A stretch of 64,000 bases of DNA from NCBI GenBank assembly GCA_040904825.1, contig JBBDSU010000002.1, forward strand, positions 1-64,000, read 5' to 3'. Positions 32,943 through 41,244 of this stretch are shown here, one piece after another. The notes under the pieces were generated by a model. The model did no database searches, was not told the origin of the DNA, and worked only from the letters and a program-made list of their open reading frames with translations. Each line of letters starts with the position of its first letter. The stretch's first letter is position 1. A program made the position numbers and the translations under genes. The DNA comes from JBBDSU01 sp040904825 (GTDB taxonomy: Bacteria; Actinomycetota; Nitriliruptoria; Nitriliruptorales; Nitriliruptoraceae).

Positions 32943-33470
32943 TCAGATGACGCGCTGCATCCGTAGTTTGGACCCATCGGTGATAGAACGCGAACCGCGT
33001 GAGAGCGCGATGGTGCCGCTGCGCACAAGTTCACGAATGCCGTAGGGCTCAAGCAGTTCAGCCATGGCTTCGAGTTTTCCAGGGCTGCCAGCAACCTCGA
33101 TGGTGAGCGTTTCGTGGGCTACGTCGACGACCTTGGCGCGAAACACGTCAGCCAGCTCGATGATCTCCGAGCGAGCATGGCCGTCTGCGGTGACCTTGAT
33201 CAGCTGGAGTTCTCGCTCAACCGATTCGGTTTCGTCCAGTTCGACGATCTTGAGCACATGCACGAGCTTGTTCAGCTGCTTAATGATCTGCTCAAGCTGG
33301 ACAGCCTCGGCACCCACGACGACTGTCAAGCGAGATATGCGGTCATCGTCAGTCGGGCCAACGGCAAGCGAATGGATGTTGTAGCCACGTCGGGCGAACA
33401 TGCCGGCAATACGGGTGAGGACACCCGGCCGGTTCTCCACGAGGACAGATAGCAGATGGCGATGGTGCAC
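32943..33470 (-). CDS. ilvN: Acetolactate synthase small (regulatory) subunit
   Basis: Valine-sensing subunit of acetohydroxyacid synthase, 175 residues. The ACT domain starts HLLSVLVENRPGVLTRIAGMF and continues with RRGYNIHSLAVGPT. The C-terminal domain contains DVFRAKVVDVAHETLTIEV and YGIRELVRSGTIALSRG. The GTG at 33470 has AAAGG six bases upstream. It follows ilvB by 104 bases that hold two hairpins. The usual third gene ilvC is absent here, and an aminotransferase gene follows. Confidence 0.95.
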   Translation of the reverse strand: MHHRHLLSVLVENRPGVLTRIAGMFARRGYNIHSLAVGPTDDDRISRLTVVVGAEAVQLEQIIKQLNKLVHVLKIVELDETESVERELQLIKVTADGHARSEIIELADVFRAKVVDVAHETLTIEVAGSPGKLEAMAELLEPYGIRELVRSGTIALSRGSRSITDGSKLRMQRVI

Positions 33471-33491
33471 GACGGACCTTTCTCGCCTTGA

Positions 33492-33523
33492 GGGGCCTCA
33501 CCCCATCTTCGGGGCGTCACCCC
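33492..33523 (-). other. Tandem hairpins between ilvB and ilvN
   Basis: GGGGCCTCACCCC at 33492-33504 and GGGGCGTCACCCC at 33511-33523 are near-copies, each able to fold a 4-bp GC stem, and can also pair across. They lie just before the ilvN ribosome site. They may set RNA stability or the subunit ratio. Function is inferred. Confidence 0.4.
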
Positions 33524-33574
33524 TGGTTCGGTGTGGCGACTTGCTGTGGTGCGGGCCTTCCCAGGCCTTCAAGC

Positions 33575-35323
33575 TCAACCCGCAGCGGCCTGGACAGCCC
33601 GCCATTGCTCGACGGACTCGATGATGTCGTCATTGCTCGCACCCGCTGGCACCATCGGGAACACCATCTCTTCCGGATCGACCCTCAGGTCGATAAGCAC
33701 CGGCTGATCGGTGATTGCGTGGGCTTTCGACAAGGTCGGCTCGAGCTCATCGATGCTCTGGACTCGGAACCCAGGAATGCCGTAGGCATCGGCGAGTTTG
33801 ACGAGGTCTGGCAGGTCTTGCGGGAGTGCCACCTGCGACAGGCGATCTTCGTAGAACAGGTGCTGCCACTGACGCACCATGCCCAGGTAACCATTGTTGA
33901 TGACACAGAAGACCACCGGAATGTCGTGCTGCACAGCGGTGGCGATCTCCTGCAAGGTCATCTGGAAGCACCCGTCACCGTCGATGGCGACGACAGGCAC
34001 ATCCCGCCCGACGCCGACTTTGGCGCCGATCGCTGCCGGCACGGCGAACCCCATCGTGCCCAGGCCACCCGAGTTGATCCACTGACGCTGCCGGCTGAAC
34101 GGAATGATCTGGGATGACCACATCTGGTGCTGGCCAACGCCGGCAACATAGACAGCGTCGTCACCCCAGGTCTCATAGATCGCCCGGACCGCAGTCTGTG
34201 GCTTGAGCACTCCGGTGACCTCTTGGTCGACCCGCAAGGGGTGCTCGTCAGACAGTGTCGCCAGACGTTGCCGCCAATCGGCCGCATCCGGCGCGAACAT
34301 GCTGGGCGCGCCCGCCTCGTCCTTGTCGTCGAGGACCTTGAGTAATTGCCCGAGGACAACCTTGACATCGCCGACGATCGGCACGTCGACTTCCCTGTTC
34401 TTGCCGATCTCCGCCGGATCGACATCGACCTGCAGCACCTTGGCTTCAGGTGCAAACGCATCGAGCTTGCCGGTTACACGGTCATCGAAACGCGCGCCAA
34501 GGGTGATCAGCAGGTCGGATTCCTGCAGCGCTCTGACCGCCGCAAAGTGGCCGTGCATGCCCGGCATTCCCACGGCCAGCCGATGACTGTCGGGGAACAC
34601 ACCGCGCGCCATGAGCGTGGTGACCACCGGAACGTCAAGCCGGGTGGCGAACTCAAACAATTCGTCGGCTGCACCGGCCCGCACCAGCCCGCCACCGGCA
34701 TAGATGACCGGCCGACGTGCCTGAGAGATCAGCGTGAGGGCTTCCTTGATCATCCGGCCGTGACCGCGAACGGTCGGCCGATAACCCGGCAGGTCAATGG
34801 CGTCGTCCCATCGCCAGGTCAGCGTGGCGTTGAGGATGTCCTTGGGAAGGTCAACAAGCACCGGACCTGGGCGCCCCGAACGGGCCACGTGGTAGGCCTC
34901 CTTGATGGCGTCAGCAATGCGTTCAGCTGACACGACCAATTCGTTGTGCTTGGTGATCGGCATGGTGATGCCGGTGACATCTGCCTCCTGGAAGGCGTCA
35001 GAACCGATCGCCGTGGAGGCGACCTGCCCGGTGATCGCAAGGATAGGAATCGAATCCATGTGGGCATCCGCCAGTCCGGTCACCAGGTTCGTCGCCGCAG
35101 GACCCGAGGTGACCATGCACACGCCTACTTTCCCGGTGGCGTGGGCATATCCCTCAGCCATGTGGATCGCGCCCTGCTCATGGCGCACCAGCACATGGGT
35201 GAAGTTGGCTTCGATGAGCGGGTCGTAGGCCGGCAGGATCGCGCCACCGGGGTACCCGAATACGGTGTCGACACCGAGGGCCTCGAGGCTTTTCATCACG
35301 GCCTGCGCGCCGGTGATCTCCAT
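33575..35323 (-). CDS. ilvB: Acetolactate synthase large (catalytic) subunit
   Basis: Thiamine-diphosphate enzyme that makes acetolactate and acetohydroxybutyrate for valine, leucine and isoleucine. The catalytic Glu is in RHEQGAIHMAEGYA near residue 48, the FAD-domain segment includes LLITLGARFDDRVTG, and the cofactor motif is DGDGCFQMTLQE to VINNGYLG. It is 582 residues, normal length. The ATG at 35323 has AGGAG eight bases upstream. Expression should depend on the leader at 35445-35570. Confidence 0.96.
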   Translation of the reverse strand: MEITGAQAVMKSLEALGVDTVFGYPGGAILPAYDPLIEANFTHVLVRHEQGAIHMAEGYAHATGKVGVCMVTSGPAATNLVTGLADAHMDSIPILAITGQVASTAIGSDAFQEADVTGITMPITKHNELVVSAERIADAIKEAYHVARSGRPGPVLVDLPKDILNATLTWRWDDAIDLPGYRPTVRGHGRMIKEALTLISQARRPVIYAGGGLVRAGAADELFEFATRLDVPVVTTLMARGVFPDSHRLAVGMPGMHGHFAAVRALQESDLLITLGARFDDRVTGKLDAFAPEAKVLQVDVDPAEIGKNREVDVPIVGDVKVVLGQLLKVLDDKDEAGAPSMFAPDAADWRQRLATLSDEHPLRVDQEVTGVLKPQTAVRAIYETWGDDAVYVAGVGQHQMWSSQIIPFSRQRQWINSGGLGTMGFAVPAAIGAKVGVGRDVPVVAIDGDGCFQMTLQEIATAVQHDIPVVFCVINNGYLGMVRQWQHLFYEDRLSQVALPQDLPDLVKLADAYGIPGFRVQSIDELEPTLSKAHAITDQPVLIDLRVDPEEMVFPMVPAGASNDDIIESVEQWRAVQAAAG

Positions 35324-35444
35324 GCCGTCAACTCCTGTCGTGCCGCCGGTCTGTTGCGGACTGATCGTCCGCTCGTGGTCGGTCTGCGTCGTGAGATGGC
35401 TGCTTCGTGGAATGCTGGGGGAAAGAAAGGCCTGAGAACGACGA

Positions 35445-35489
35445 AACCTCCCGGTTCAGGGAGGTTCGCGCGTGCTCGTCGACGAGCAC
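35445..35489 (-). terminator. ilvB attenuator: palindromic hairpin and terminator-like hairpin
   Basis: On the minus strand, three bases after the leader-peptide stop, GTGCTCGTCGACGAGCAC (35472-35489) is a perfect 18-base palindrome. Five bases further, AACCTCCC and GGGAGGTT (35445-35466) form an 8-bp stem with a 6-base loop, followed by TTTCGTCGTTCTC. The second looks like an intrinsic terminator and the first like a pause or competing structure. This is the layout of a ribosome-mediated transcription attenuator. Exact alternative pairings need folding. Confidence 0.72.
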
Positions 35490-35492
35490 CCG

Positions 35493-35570
35493 CTACGGAA
35501 CTACGAGTACGACCAGCCGAACGTCGCGCCGCAGGGCGCCACGCTCACGATCAGCCGGACGGTAGATCAT
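35493..35570 (-). CDS. ilvL: ilvB leader peptide, Leu/Val-rich
   Basis: A 25-codon ORF starting at ATG 35570 and ending RLVVLVVP-stop, so six Leu/Val codons stand in a row just before the hairpins. GGAGGA lies six to seven bases before the ATG, better than most sites in this window. A matching promoter lies upstream at 35621-35649. Leader peptides rich in branched-chain residues are known in front of ilvB in actinobacteria and enterobacteria. Stalling at Leu/Val codons would prevent the terminator and let ilvBN be read. The peptide was found by reading this spacer directly. Confidence 0.83.
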   Translation of the reverse strand: MIYRPADRERGALRRDVRLVVLVVP

Positions 35571-35620
35571 TGCACATCCTCCATCGACGCCAAGTCCCAA
35601 TGGGACTCCACGCACGCCTG

Positions 35621-35649
35621 ATAGTGGCGTGTCGAACGCCGCAGGTCAA
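35621..35649 (-). promoter_or_regulatory. ilvB promoter with inverted repeat over the -10
   Basis: On the minus strand TTGACC (35649-35644), a 17-base spacer and CACTAT (35626-35621) fit a sigma-70-type promoter, starting just past the dxs stop... that is, between dxs and ilvB. The palindrome CACGCC-N7-GGCGTG (35613-35631) is centred on the -10 and could be an operator. A short hairpin, AGTCCC-AAT-GGGACT (35593-35607), lies in the leader. The predicted start near 35614 gives about 44 bases before the leader ATG. Confidence 0.6.
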
Positions 35650-35650
35650 G

Positions 35651-37579
35651 TCACACTGTCGTTGCTGTTGCTCGCGTCGTCGCCCGCTGCCCGTCGCCCA
35701 GCACCTTGAGAATGGCCGCAGCGATACCCGCCGCATCCAATCCGAGTTCTGCCAGGATCCCGTCAGCATTGCCATGAGGCAGGTACGTATCCGGAACACC
35801 CAGCCGCAGCACAGCCGGTGCCTGCAGCACCCCCACGCGATCGACCAAACGGTCGGCCAAATATGCCCCGGCTCCACCACCGATCACACCGTTTTCGACC
35901 GTCACTACCAGTGGCACAGCGGCCGCGGCGTCCAGCATCTTCGGATCGACAGGCCTAATGCTTCTGACGTCCCACACCTGCGCAGCAACGCCTTCTTCGG
36001 CCAGGAAGGCAGCAGCGTCGAGTGCTGGGCCGACCCGGTCGCCGATCGCCGCGATCACGACATCGTCGCCGTCCACCAGCTTGCGGGCCGCGAGCCCGCG
36101 CAATCCCGGCGCTGTCTCGATGCCAAGATCGGTGGCTGTGGTCACTCCACCCTTCGGGAATCGCAGCAGCACGGGGCCTTCGAGGTCGAGGGCTTGTTCC
36201 AACAGTGCGTGGAAGTCTTCCTCGTGTGACGGTGCCAAGACGGTCATCGTGGGGATCCGTAAGCCGAGCGCCATGTCGAGGATGCCGTGGTGGCTCGGGC
36301 CATCGTCGCCGGTCACCCCTGACCGGTCCAGGACGAAGACAACATGTTCTCCGTGCAAACCGACGTCCAGGTTGGCCTGGTCGAACGCGCGCGAGAAAAA
36401 CGTTGAATAGAGGGCCACCACGGGCAAGCGGCCGCTTTGAGCGAGCCCGGCTGCACAGGTGACAGCGTGTTGCTCGGCGATGCCGACGTCCAAGACCCGG
36501 TCAGGTTCTCGTTCCATCAGCCGCAGGAGACCTGTCGACCCTGGCATCGCGGCTGTTATCGCGACAATCTCGGGCCGTTCTGCCGCGAGTTCGGCCAAGC
36601 GGTCTCCGAATGATGCCGTCCAACGGCGACCCGCATCGCGTGGCACGCCGGTGTGGATGTCGAACGCGGAAGTATCGTGGAGGCGCTTTTCTGGATCGGT
36701 TTCAGCTGGCGCGTAGCCCTTGCCTTTTTGCGTGAGGACGTGGACCAGCACCGGCGTGTCGAGTCGCGCGGCATGTGACAGGGCGTGTTCGAGACGAGCG
36801 ATGTCGTGGCCGTCATACGGGCCGAGATACCGCACGCCGAGCGCCTCGACGAACGACTGCAAGGCTGGAGCTTCCGAGATCGCCGCCTTGAGGGCCTCGA
36901 AACCTGCCTCGGTCAGCCTCTCGACCATCGGCAGACGATCCAACCAATGGTCGAGGTGGCCCCGCATCCGGCGATAGCGAGGATCGGTGCGAAGGTCTGC
37001 CACCCGTTCGGCGACCCGTTCAGACAGACGCCCGACCGTCTCGGCATACGAACGGCCGTTGTCGTTGAGCACAATGATCGCTGGCAGTTGGTGGTGCCCG
37101 AGATTGTTGAGGGCTTCGTACGCCATGCCCCCGGTGAGCGCGCCATCACCAAGTACCGCGACAACGCGATGTCGATCCGCGGCAGGGCGGTGCATCTCGC
37201 CGCGCACGAGCCCGCTCGCCCATGAAAGTGCCGTCGACGCATGACTGTTTTCGACAATGTCGTGGTCGGACTCTTGCCGCGATGGGTAGCCCGACAATCC
37301 ACCTGCTTGGCGCAGACTGGAGAAGTCACGGCGGCCGGTGAGCATCTTGTGGACATACGCCTGATGGCCGGTATCCCACACGAGCCGGTCATGGGGCGAG
37401 TCGAACACTCGGTGAAGCGCGATCGTCAACTCGACCGCGCCCAGATTCGATCCGAGATGACCGCCGACATTGGCGACCGCCGCCACGATGGCCTCACGGA
37501 TTTCGGCCGCAAGTCCGGGAAGTTGATCAGCCGGCAACGCCTTGAGGTCTGCAGGCGAATCGATCCTTTGCAGGACCAC
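35651..37579 (-). CDS. dxs: 1-deoxy-D-xylulose-5-phosphate synthase
   Basis: First enzyme of the MEP isoprenoid pathway, joining pyruvate and glyceraldehyde 3-phosphate. VGGHLGSNLGAVELTIAL and DTGHQAYVHK open the cofactor domain, GDGALTGGMAYEALNN is the thiamine-diphosphate motif, and the catalytic Glu lies in VGIAEQHAVTCAAGLA. It is 642 residues with the GTG start at 37579, which has GGAGG four bases upstream. The longer frame before it lacks any Dxs likeness. The ilvB promoter begins at its 3' end (-35 two bases past the stop). Confidence 0.95.
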   Translation of the reverse strand: MVLQRIDSPADLKALPADQLPGLAAEIREAIVAAVANVGGHLGSNLGAVELTIALHRVFDSPHDRLVWDTGHQAYVHKMLTGRRDFSSLRQAGGLSGYPSRQESDHDIVENSHASTALSWASGLVRGEMHRPAADRHRVVAVLGDGALTGGMAYEALNNLGHHQLPAIIVLNDNGRSYAETVGRLSERVAERVADLRTDPRYRRMRGHLDHWLDRLPMVERLTEAGFEALKAAISEAPALQSFVEALGVRYLGPYDGHDIARLEHALSHAARLDTPVLVHVLTQKGKGYAPAETDPEKRLHDTSAFDIHTGVPRDAGRRWTASFGDRLAELAAERPEIVAITAAMPGSTGLLRLMEREPDRVLDVGIAEQHAVTCAAGLAQSGRLPVVALYSTFFSRAFDQANLDVGLHGEHVVFVLDRSGVTGDDGPSHHGILDMALGLRIPTMTVLAPSHEEDFHALLEQALDLEGPVLLRFPKGGVTTATDLGIETAPGLRGLAARKLVDGDDVVIAAIGDRVGPALDAAAFLAEEGVAAQVWDVRSIRPVDPKMLDAAAAVPLVVTVENGVIGGGAGAYLADRLVDRVGVLQAPAVLRLGVPDTYLPHGNADGILAELGLDAAGIAAAILKVLGDGQRATTRATATTV

Positions 37580-37733
37580 GGTGCCTCCTCGTGGCCACGG
37601 AATCCCAACTGGGCGCATCCGTGCGATCGTGGCTTGAGTGGAAAGAGTCGCGGGCCGGAGGCAGTCGCATGATCGCTGGACCGGCCACCCGATGCAAGCA
37701 GCGCCAACTACCGCGTGCGGCAATGCATGGTAG

Positions 37734-37749
37734 GCGGCCTTCCGGCCGC
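37734..37749 (-). terminator. Hairpin after gatB
   Basis: GCGGCC-TTCC-GGCCGC forms a 6-bp GC stem 27 bases beyond the gatB stop on the minus strand, within the 196-base spacer before dxs. It could end the gatCAB transcript. No T-run follows. Confidence 0.4.
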
Positions 37750-37775
37750 GTGTTGGCACAATGCCGGCCGAGCGG

Positions 37776-39260
37776 TCATCCAGGCTGGGCTGCCGCAATC
37801 GCGGCTCGCAACAGTTCGTTGGTGCGCTTGGGGTCAGCCTTGCCGCCGGTTGCCTTCATGACCGCACCGACGAGCGCGCCGATGGCTTTGGCATTGCCCT
37901 GCGCAATCGCCGTGACGGTGCCAGGGTTGGCGGCCACCACCTCATCGACGATGGCCTGCAACGCACCCTCGTCAGCCATCTGCTCAATACCCCGGTCAGC
38001 GGCCAATTGCCGGGGGCCGACTGTCCCTCTCTCCTCAATGACACCCGCCAGGACCTCTTTGGCCAGCGTCATGGACACCGTGCCATCGTCAGTCATGGCC
38101 ACCAGTTCGGCCAGATGTGCGCCGGTCAGCCCGCTGTCGGACAAGGTCAGACTCACCGCTGCGAGCTGCCCCGTCACGTCACCCGTAAGCCAGTTTGCCG
38201 CGACGACGGGAGGTGCTCCCGCCGCGACTGCCTCGTCGAAGCACGCCACCAGGCCACCGCCGACGAGCGTTGCGATCTGGTCCCTGGCAAGACCTGTCTC
38301 GGCCAGTCGTGCCCGTGTGGCTGCGGGAAGCTCCGGCAGGGTCGTACCAATAGCGGCCACTTTGTCGGCTGGCATGGTGATGGCGCCGAGGTCTGGGTCT
38401 GGGAAGTAGCGGTAGTCAGTGACCGACTCTTTCCGTCGCAAGGTCTCGGTCACTCCGCGGCCTTCATCCCAGTGCCGTGTCTCCATAACGATCTGCCCGC
38501 CGTCGTCGAGAACGGCGACCTGCCGTCGCGCCTCGAAGGTGATCGCGCGCCCCAATGATCGCACCGAATTGAGGTTCTTGATTTCGCATCGAGTCCCCAG
38601 CGGCTCACCTGGACGACGCACCGAGACGTTGGCGTCACACCGGATCGAGCCCTCTTCCATGCGAGCATCAGACACGCCCACCGCACGAACGATCGCCTGC
38701 AGCTCCCGCAGGTAGGCCTGCGCGGTCTGCGGATCACGCAGATCAGGATGGGACACGATCTCCAGCAGCGGAATCCCGCATCGGTTGTAGTCGATCAGGG
38801 ACCGATCGGCGCCGTGGATCCGGCCCGTCTCCCCGAGGTGCAGCGACTTGCCGGTGTCTTCTTCCATGTGCAGCCGCTCGATGCCCACGCGTCGGGTGAC
38901 AATGTCTCCGTCTTCCTCGACCTCCACATCGAGATAGCCGTCCGCCACAATTGGCACGTCGTACTGGCTGATCTGGTAGTTCTTGGCCAAGTCAGGATAA
39001 AAGTAGTTCTTGCGGTGAAACCAGCATCGAGGGGCAATGCTGCCGTTGAGCGCCAGACCCAGAAGCACCGCATCACGAACCGCCTGCTCATTGACGACCG
39101 GCAAGGATCCGGGCTGTCCGGTGCAGACTTCGCACACTCGTGTATTCGGCTCGCCTCCGAAATCCGTTGAACATCCGCACCACATCTTGGTCGCAGTGCC
39201 GAGTTCGACGTGCACCTCGAGACCGATGACGAGCTCCCATCCATCGTTGAGCACGCTCAT
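37776..39260 (-). CDS. gatB: Asp-tRNA(Asn)/Glu-tRNA(Gln) amidotransferase subunit B
   Basis: tRNA-binding kinase-like subunit of GatCAB, which amidates misacylated Glu-tRNA(Gln) and/or Asp-tRNA(Asn). IGLEVHVELGTATKMWCGC opens the protein with a zinc-type Cys, CEVCTGQPGSLPVVNEQAV follows, then the family signature LIDYNRCGIPLLEIVS. The C-terminal YqeY-like tail ends MKATGGKADPKRTNELL. It is 494 residues. The ATG at 39260 has GGAGGT seven bases upstream and overlaps the gatA stop (ATGA). Confidence 0.95.
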   Translation of the reverse strand: MSVLNDGWELVIGLEVHVELGTATKMWCGCSTDFGGEPNTRVCEVCTGQPGSLPVVNEQAVRDAVLLGLALNGSIAPRCWFHRKNYFYPDLAKNYQISQYDVPIVADGYLDVEVEEDGDIVTRRVGIERLHMEEDTGKSLHLGETGRIHGADRSLIDYNRCGIPLLEIVSHPDLRDPQTAQAYLRELQAIVRAVGVSDARMEEGSIRCDANVSVRRPGEPLGTRCEIKNLNSVRSLGRAITFEARRQVAVLDDGGQIVMETRHWDEGRGVTETLRRKESVTDYRYFPDPDLGAITMPADKVAAIGTTLPELPAATRARLAETGLARDQIATLVGGGLVACFDEAVAAGAPPVVAANWLTGDVTGQLAAVSLTLSDSGLTGAHLAELVAMTDDGTVSMTLAKEVLAGVIEERGTVGPRQLAADRGIEQMADEGALQAIVDEVVAANPGTVTAIAQGNAKAIGALVGAVMKATGGKADPKRTNELLRAAIAAAQPG

Positions 39261-40810
39261 CGATCGACCTCCACTGCGCACCGACCAGTGGGCGATGCAT
39301 CGAACCTGAGATCTTGTTCGAACGCCCACGCGGCGCGGTACATCACCGCGTCATCCAACAGCGGCGCCATGATCTGCAGGCCGACCGGCAGCTGAACGTC
39401 GCCGCCATCGGGCGCGGCAAGCCCTGCCGGTACCGACAGGGCCGGAATACCGGCCAGCGACGCGGGGACGGTGGCAATGTCGTTGAGGTACATCGCCAGC
39501 GGGTCGCCGGTCTTGGATCCGAGTTCGAACGCGACAGTCGGACTCGTGGGGCTCACCAGGACATCAACATTGGCGAAGGCGGCGGCAAAGTCAGCGGCGA
39601 TGAGCGTGCGAACCTTGCTCGCCTGCAGGTAATACGCGTCGTAGTAGCCCGACGACAACGCGTGGGTGCCAATCATGATCCGGCGCCGTACTTCAGGCCC
39701 GAATCCTTGTGCGCGGGTGAGAGCATTCATTTCCTCGGCGGTCGGTGCGTCGACACGCAGGCCGTAGCGCACTCCGTCGAATCGCGCGAGGTTTGACGAG
39801 CACTCGGATGGTGCAATCAGGTAGTAGGCGGGCAGGCCGTAGCCAGCGTGCGGCAGTGATACCTCTTCGAGGCTCGCCCCGAGCGCCTCGAGTCGCCGAA
39901 GCGACGCTGCGAAGACATCGGCCACGCCGGCCTCAAAACCTTCGCCTTGCAACTCGGTGACCACTCCCACCTTGAGTCCGTCGATGCCATCCCGCAAGCC
40001 GCTGACAACGTCGACATCGGCATGAGGCACCGAGGTCGAGTCGCGCGGGTCATGACGCTGAAGGACGCGCTGCAGCAATGCAGCGTCCTCGACTGTGCGA
40101 GCGAAGGGACCTGCCTGGTCGAGGGACGAAGCGAACGCGACGAGCCCACGTCGTGACACCGTCCCATAGGTCGGCTTGGCGCCGACGATGCCGGTGAGCG
40201 CGGCCGGTTGACGAATGGATCCTCCCGTATCGGTACCGATCGAGAGAGGTGCCTGCAATGCCGCCACCGCCGCGGCTGAACCACCTGACGATCCCCCTGG
40301 CACTCGAGTCAGATCCCACGGGTTGCGCGTCGGACCGAAGGCAGAGTTCTCGGTCGACGACCCCATGGCGAACTCGTCCATGTTGGTTTTGCCCAATGCG
40401 ACCATGCCTGCATTTCGCACCAGCTCGACGACGGTTGCGTCGTAGGGCGGAACCCAGCCTTCGAGCATCCGTGATCCGCATGTCGTAGCCGTGCCCTTGG
40501 TCGTCAGCACATCCTTCAGCGCAATCGGAATGCCAGCGAGAGGACCGAGGTCCTCGCCCGCGCTGCGCTGGCGGTCAACCTCGTCTGCCTGTCGTCGCGA
40601 CTCGGCTGCAGTCACGGACAAGAACGCGTGGACTGAACCTTCGCCGGCGTCGTGTAAACCCGTCCACACGTCGCCATCGGCAACGATGCCGTCGGTGGCC
40701 GCGATGCGGTCCAAGTGGGCGTCGATGACCTCGCGTGCCGACAGCTCGCCCGACGCCAAGTGGCGTGACAGTTCCGCAGCCGAAAGCCGGGTGATCGGGG
40801 CGGCGGCCAT
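39257..40810 (-). CDS. gatA: Asp-tRNA(Asn)/Glu-tRNA(Gln) amidotransferase subunit A
   Basis: Amidase subunit that frees ammonia from glutamine. The Ser-cisSer-Lys triad is visible: Lys in PIALKDVLTTKG, cis-Ser in VPGGSSGGSAAAVA and nucleophile Ser in GTDTGGSIRQPAA. TNMDEFAMGSSTENSAFG is a further family block. It is 517 residues, slightly long because of an insert near residue 45 (GDVWTGLHDAGEG). The ATG overlaps the gatC stop by one base (TGATG). Confidence 0.95.
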   Translation of the reverse strand: MAAAPITRLSAAELSRHLASGELSAREVIDAHLDRIAATDGIVADGDVWTGLHDAGEGSVHAFLSVTAAESRRQADEVDRQRSAGEDLGPLAGIPIALKDVLTTKGTATTCGSRMLEGWVPPYDATVVELVRNAGMVALGKTNMDEFAMGSSTENSAFGPTRNPWDLTRVPGGSSGGSAAAVAALQAPLSIGTDTGGSIRQPAALTGIVGAKPTYGTVSRRGLVAFASSLDQAGPFARTVEDAALLQRVLQRHDPRDSTSVPHADVDVVSGLRDGIDGLKVGVVTELQGEGFEAGVADVFAASLRRLEALGASLEEVSLPHAGYGLPAYYLIAPSECSSNLARFDGVRYGLRVDAPTAEEMNALTRAQGFGPEVRRRIMIGTHALSSGYYDAYYLQASKVRTLIAADFAAAFANVDVLVSPTSPTVAFELGSKTGDPLAMYLNDIATVPASLAGIPALSVPAGLAAPDGGDVQLPVGLQIMAPLLDDAVMYRAAWAFEQDLRFDASPTGRCAVEVDR

Positions 40811-41124
40811 CAGCCTTCCTCCGCGACGATGCGAGGTACCGAGAACCGGTCTTGATCGACCTGGCGGACTCCATCGATGACGGGCGCACCGGCCAAGATC
40901 GCCTCGCGCGACAGCGACGGACGGGGCTGGTCTGCCCGCATCACGTCGGCCAGCCCGAACGGATGTGTGGTCGGTTCGACGTCGTCGGCAGCGACTTCAG
41001 CGACCTGCTCGGCATACCCGAGGATCGCAGACAACTGCGGCGCGAGAGCCTCGATCTCGTCATCGGGCAGGGCCAGTCGGGCCAGCCGCGCAACGTGGCG
41101 CACATCGTCAACAGACAAGGACAC
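40810..41124 (-). CDS. gatC: Asp-tRNA(Asn)/Glu-tRNA(Gln) amidotransferase subunit C
   Basis: Small belt subunit that holds GatA and GatB together, 104 residues. VRHVARLARLALPDDEIEAL near the start and DRFSVPRIVAEEG at the end are typical. The GTG at 41124 has AGGAG six bases upstream. It is the first gene of gatC-gatA-gatB. Confidence 0.92.
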   Translation of the reverse strand: MSLSVDDVRHVARLARLALPDDEIEALAPQLSAILGYAEQVAEVAADDVEPTTHPFGLADVMRADQPRPSLSREAILAGAPVIDGVRQVDQDRFSVPRIVAEEG

Positions 41125-41180
41125 GGCAACTCCTGATCCTGCGGTGAGAGCGGAGGAACACTGACGTCGCGTTCGTCAGA

Positions 41181-41244
41181 GGCTAACGGCCAAACCAGTC
41201 ACAACAACCTCTGGAACCCGAAGGCTAACGGCCGAACCAGTCAC
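41181..41244. repeat. 22-bp direct repeat duplicating the 3' end of the SQR-like gene
   Basis: GGCTAACGGCCGAACCAGTCAC at 41223-41244 contains the last codons and stop of the minus-strand flavoprotein gene. The same 22 bases with one change are found at 41181-41202, beyond the stop. The copy would encode the same DWFG(R/X)-stop end. A small local duplication is the simple reading. Confidence 0.8.
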
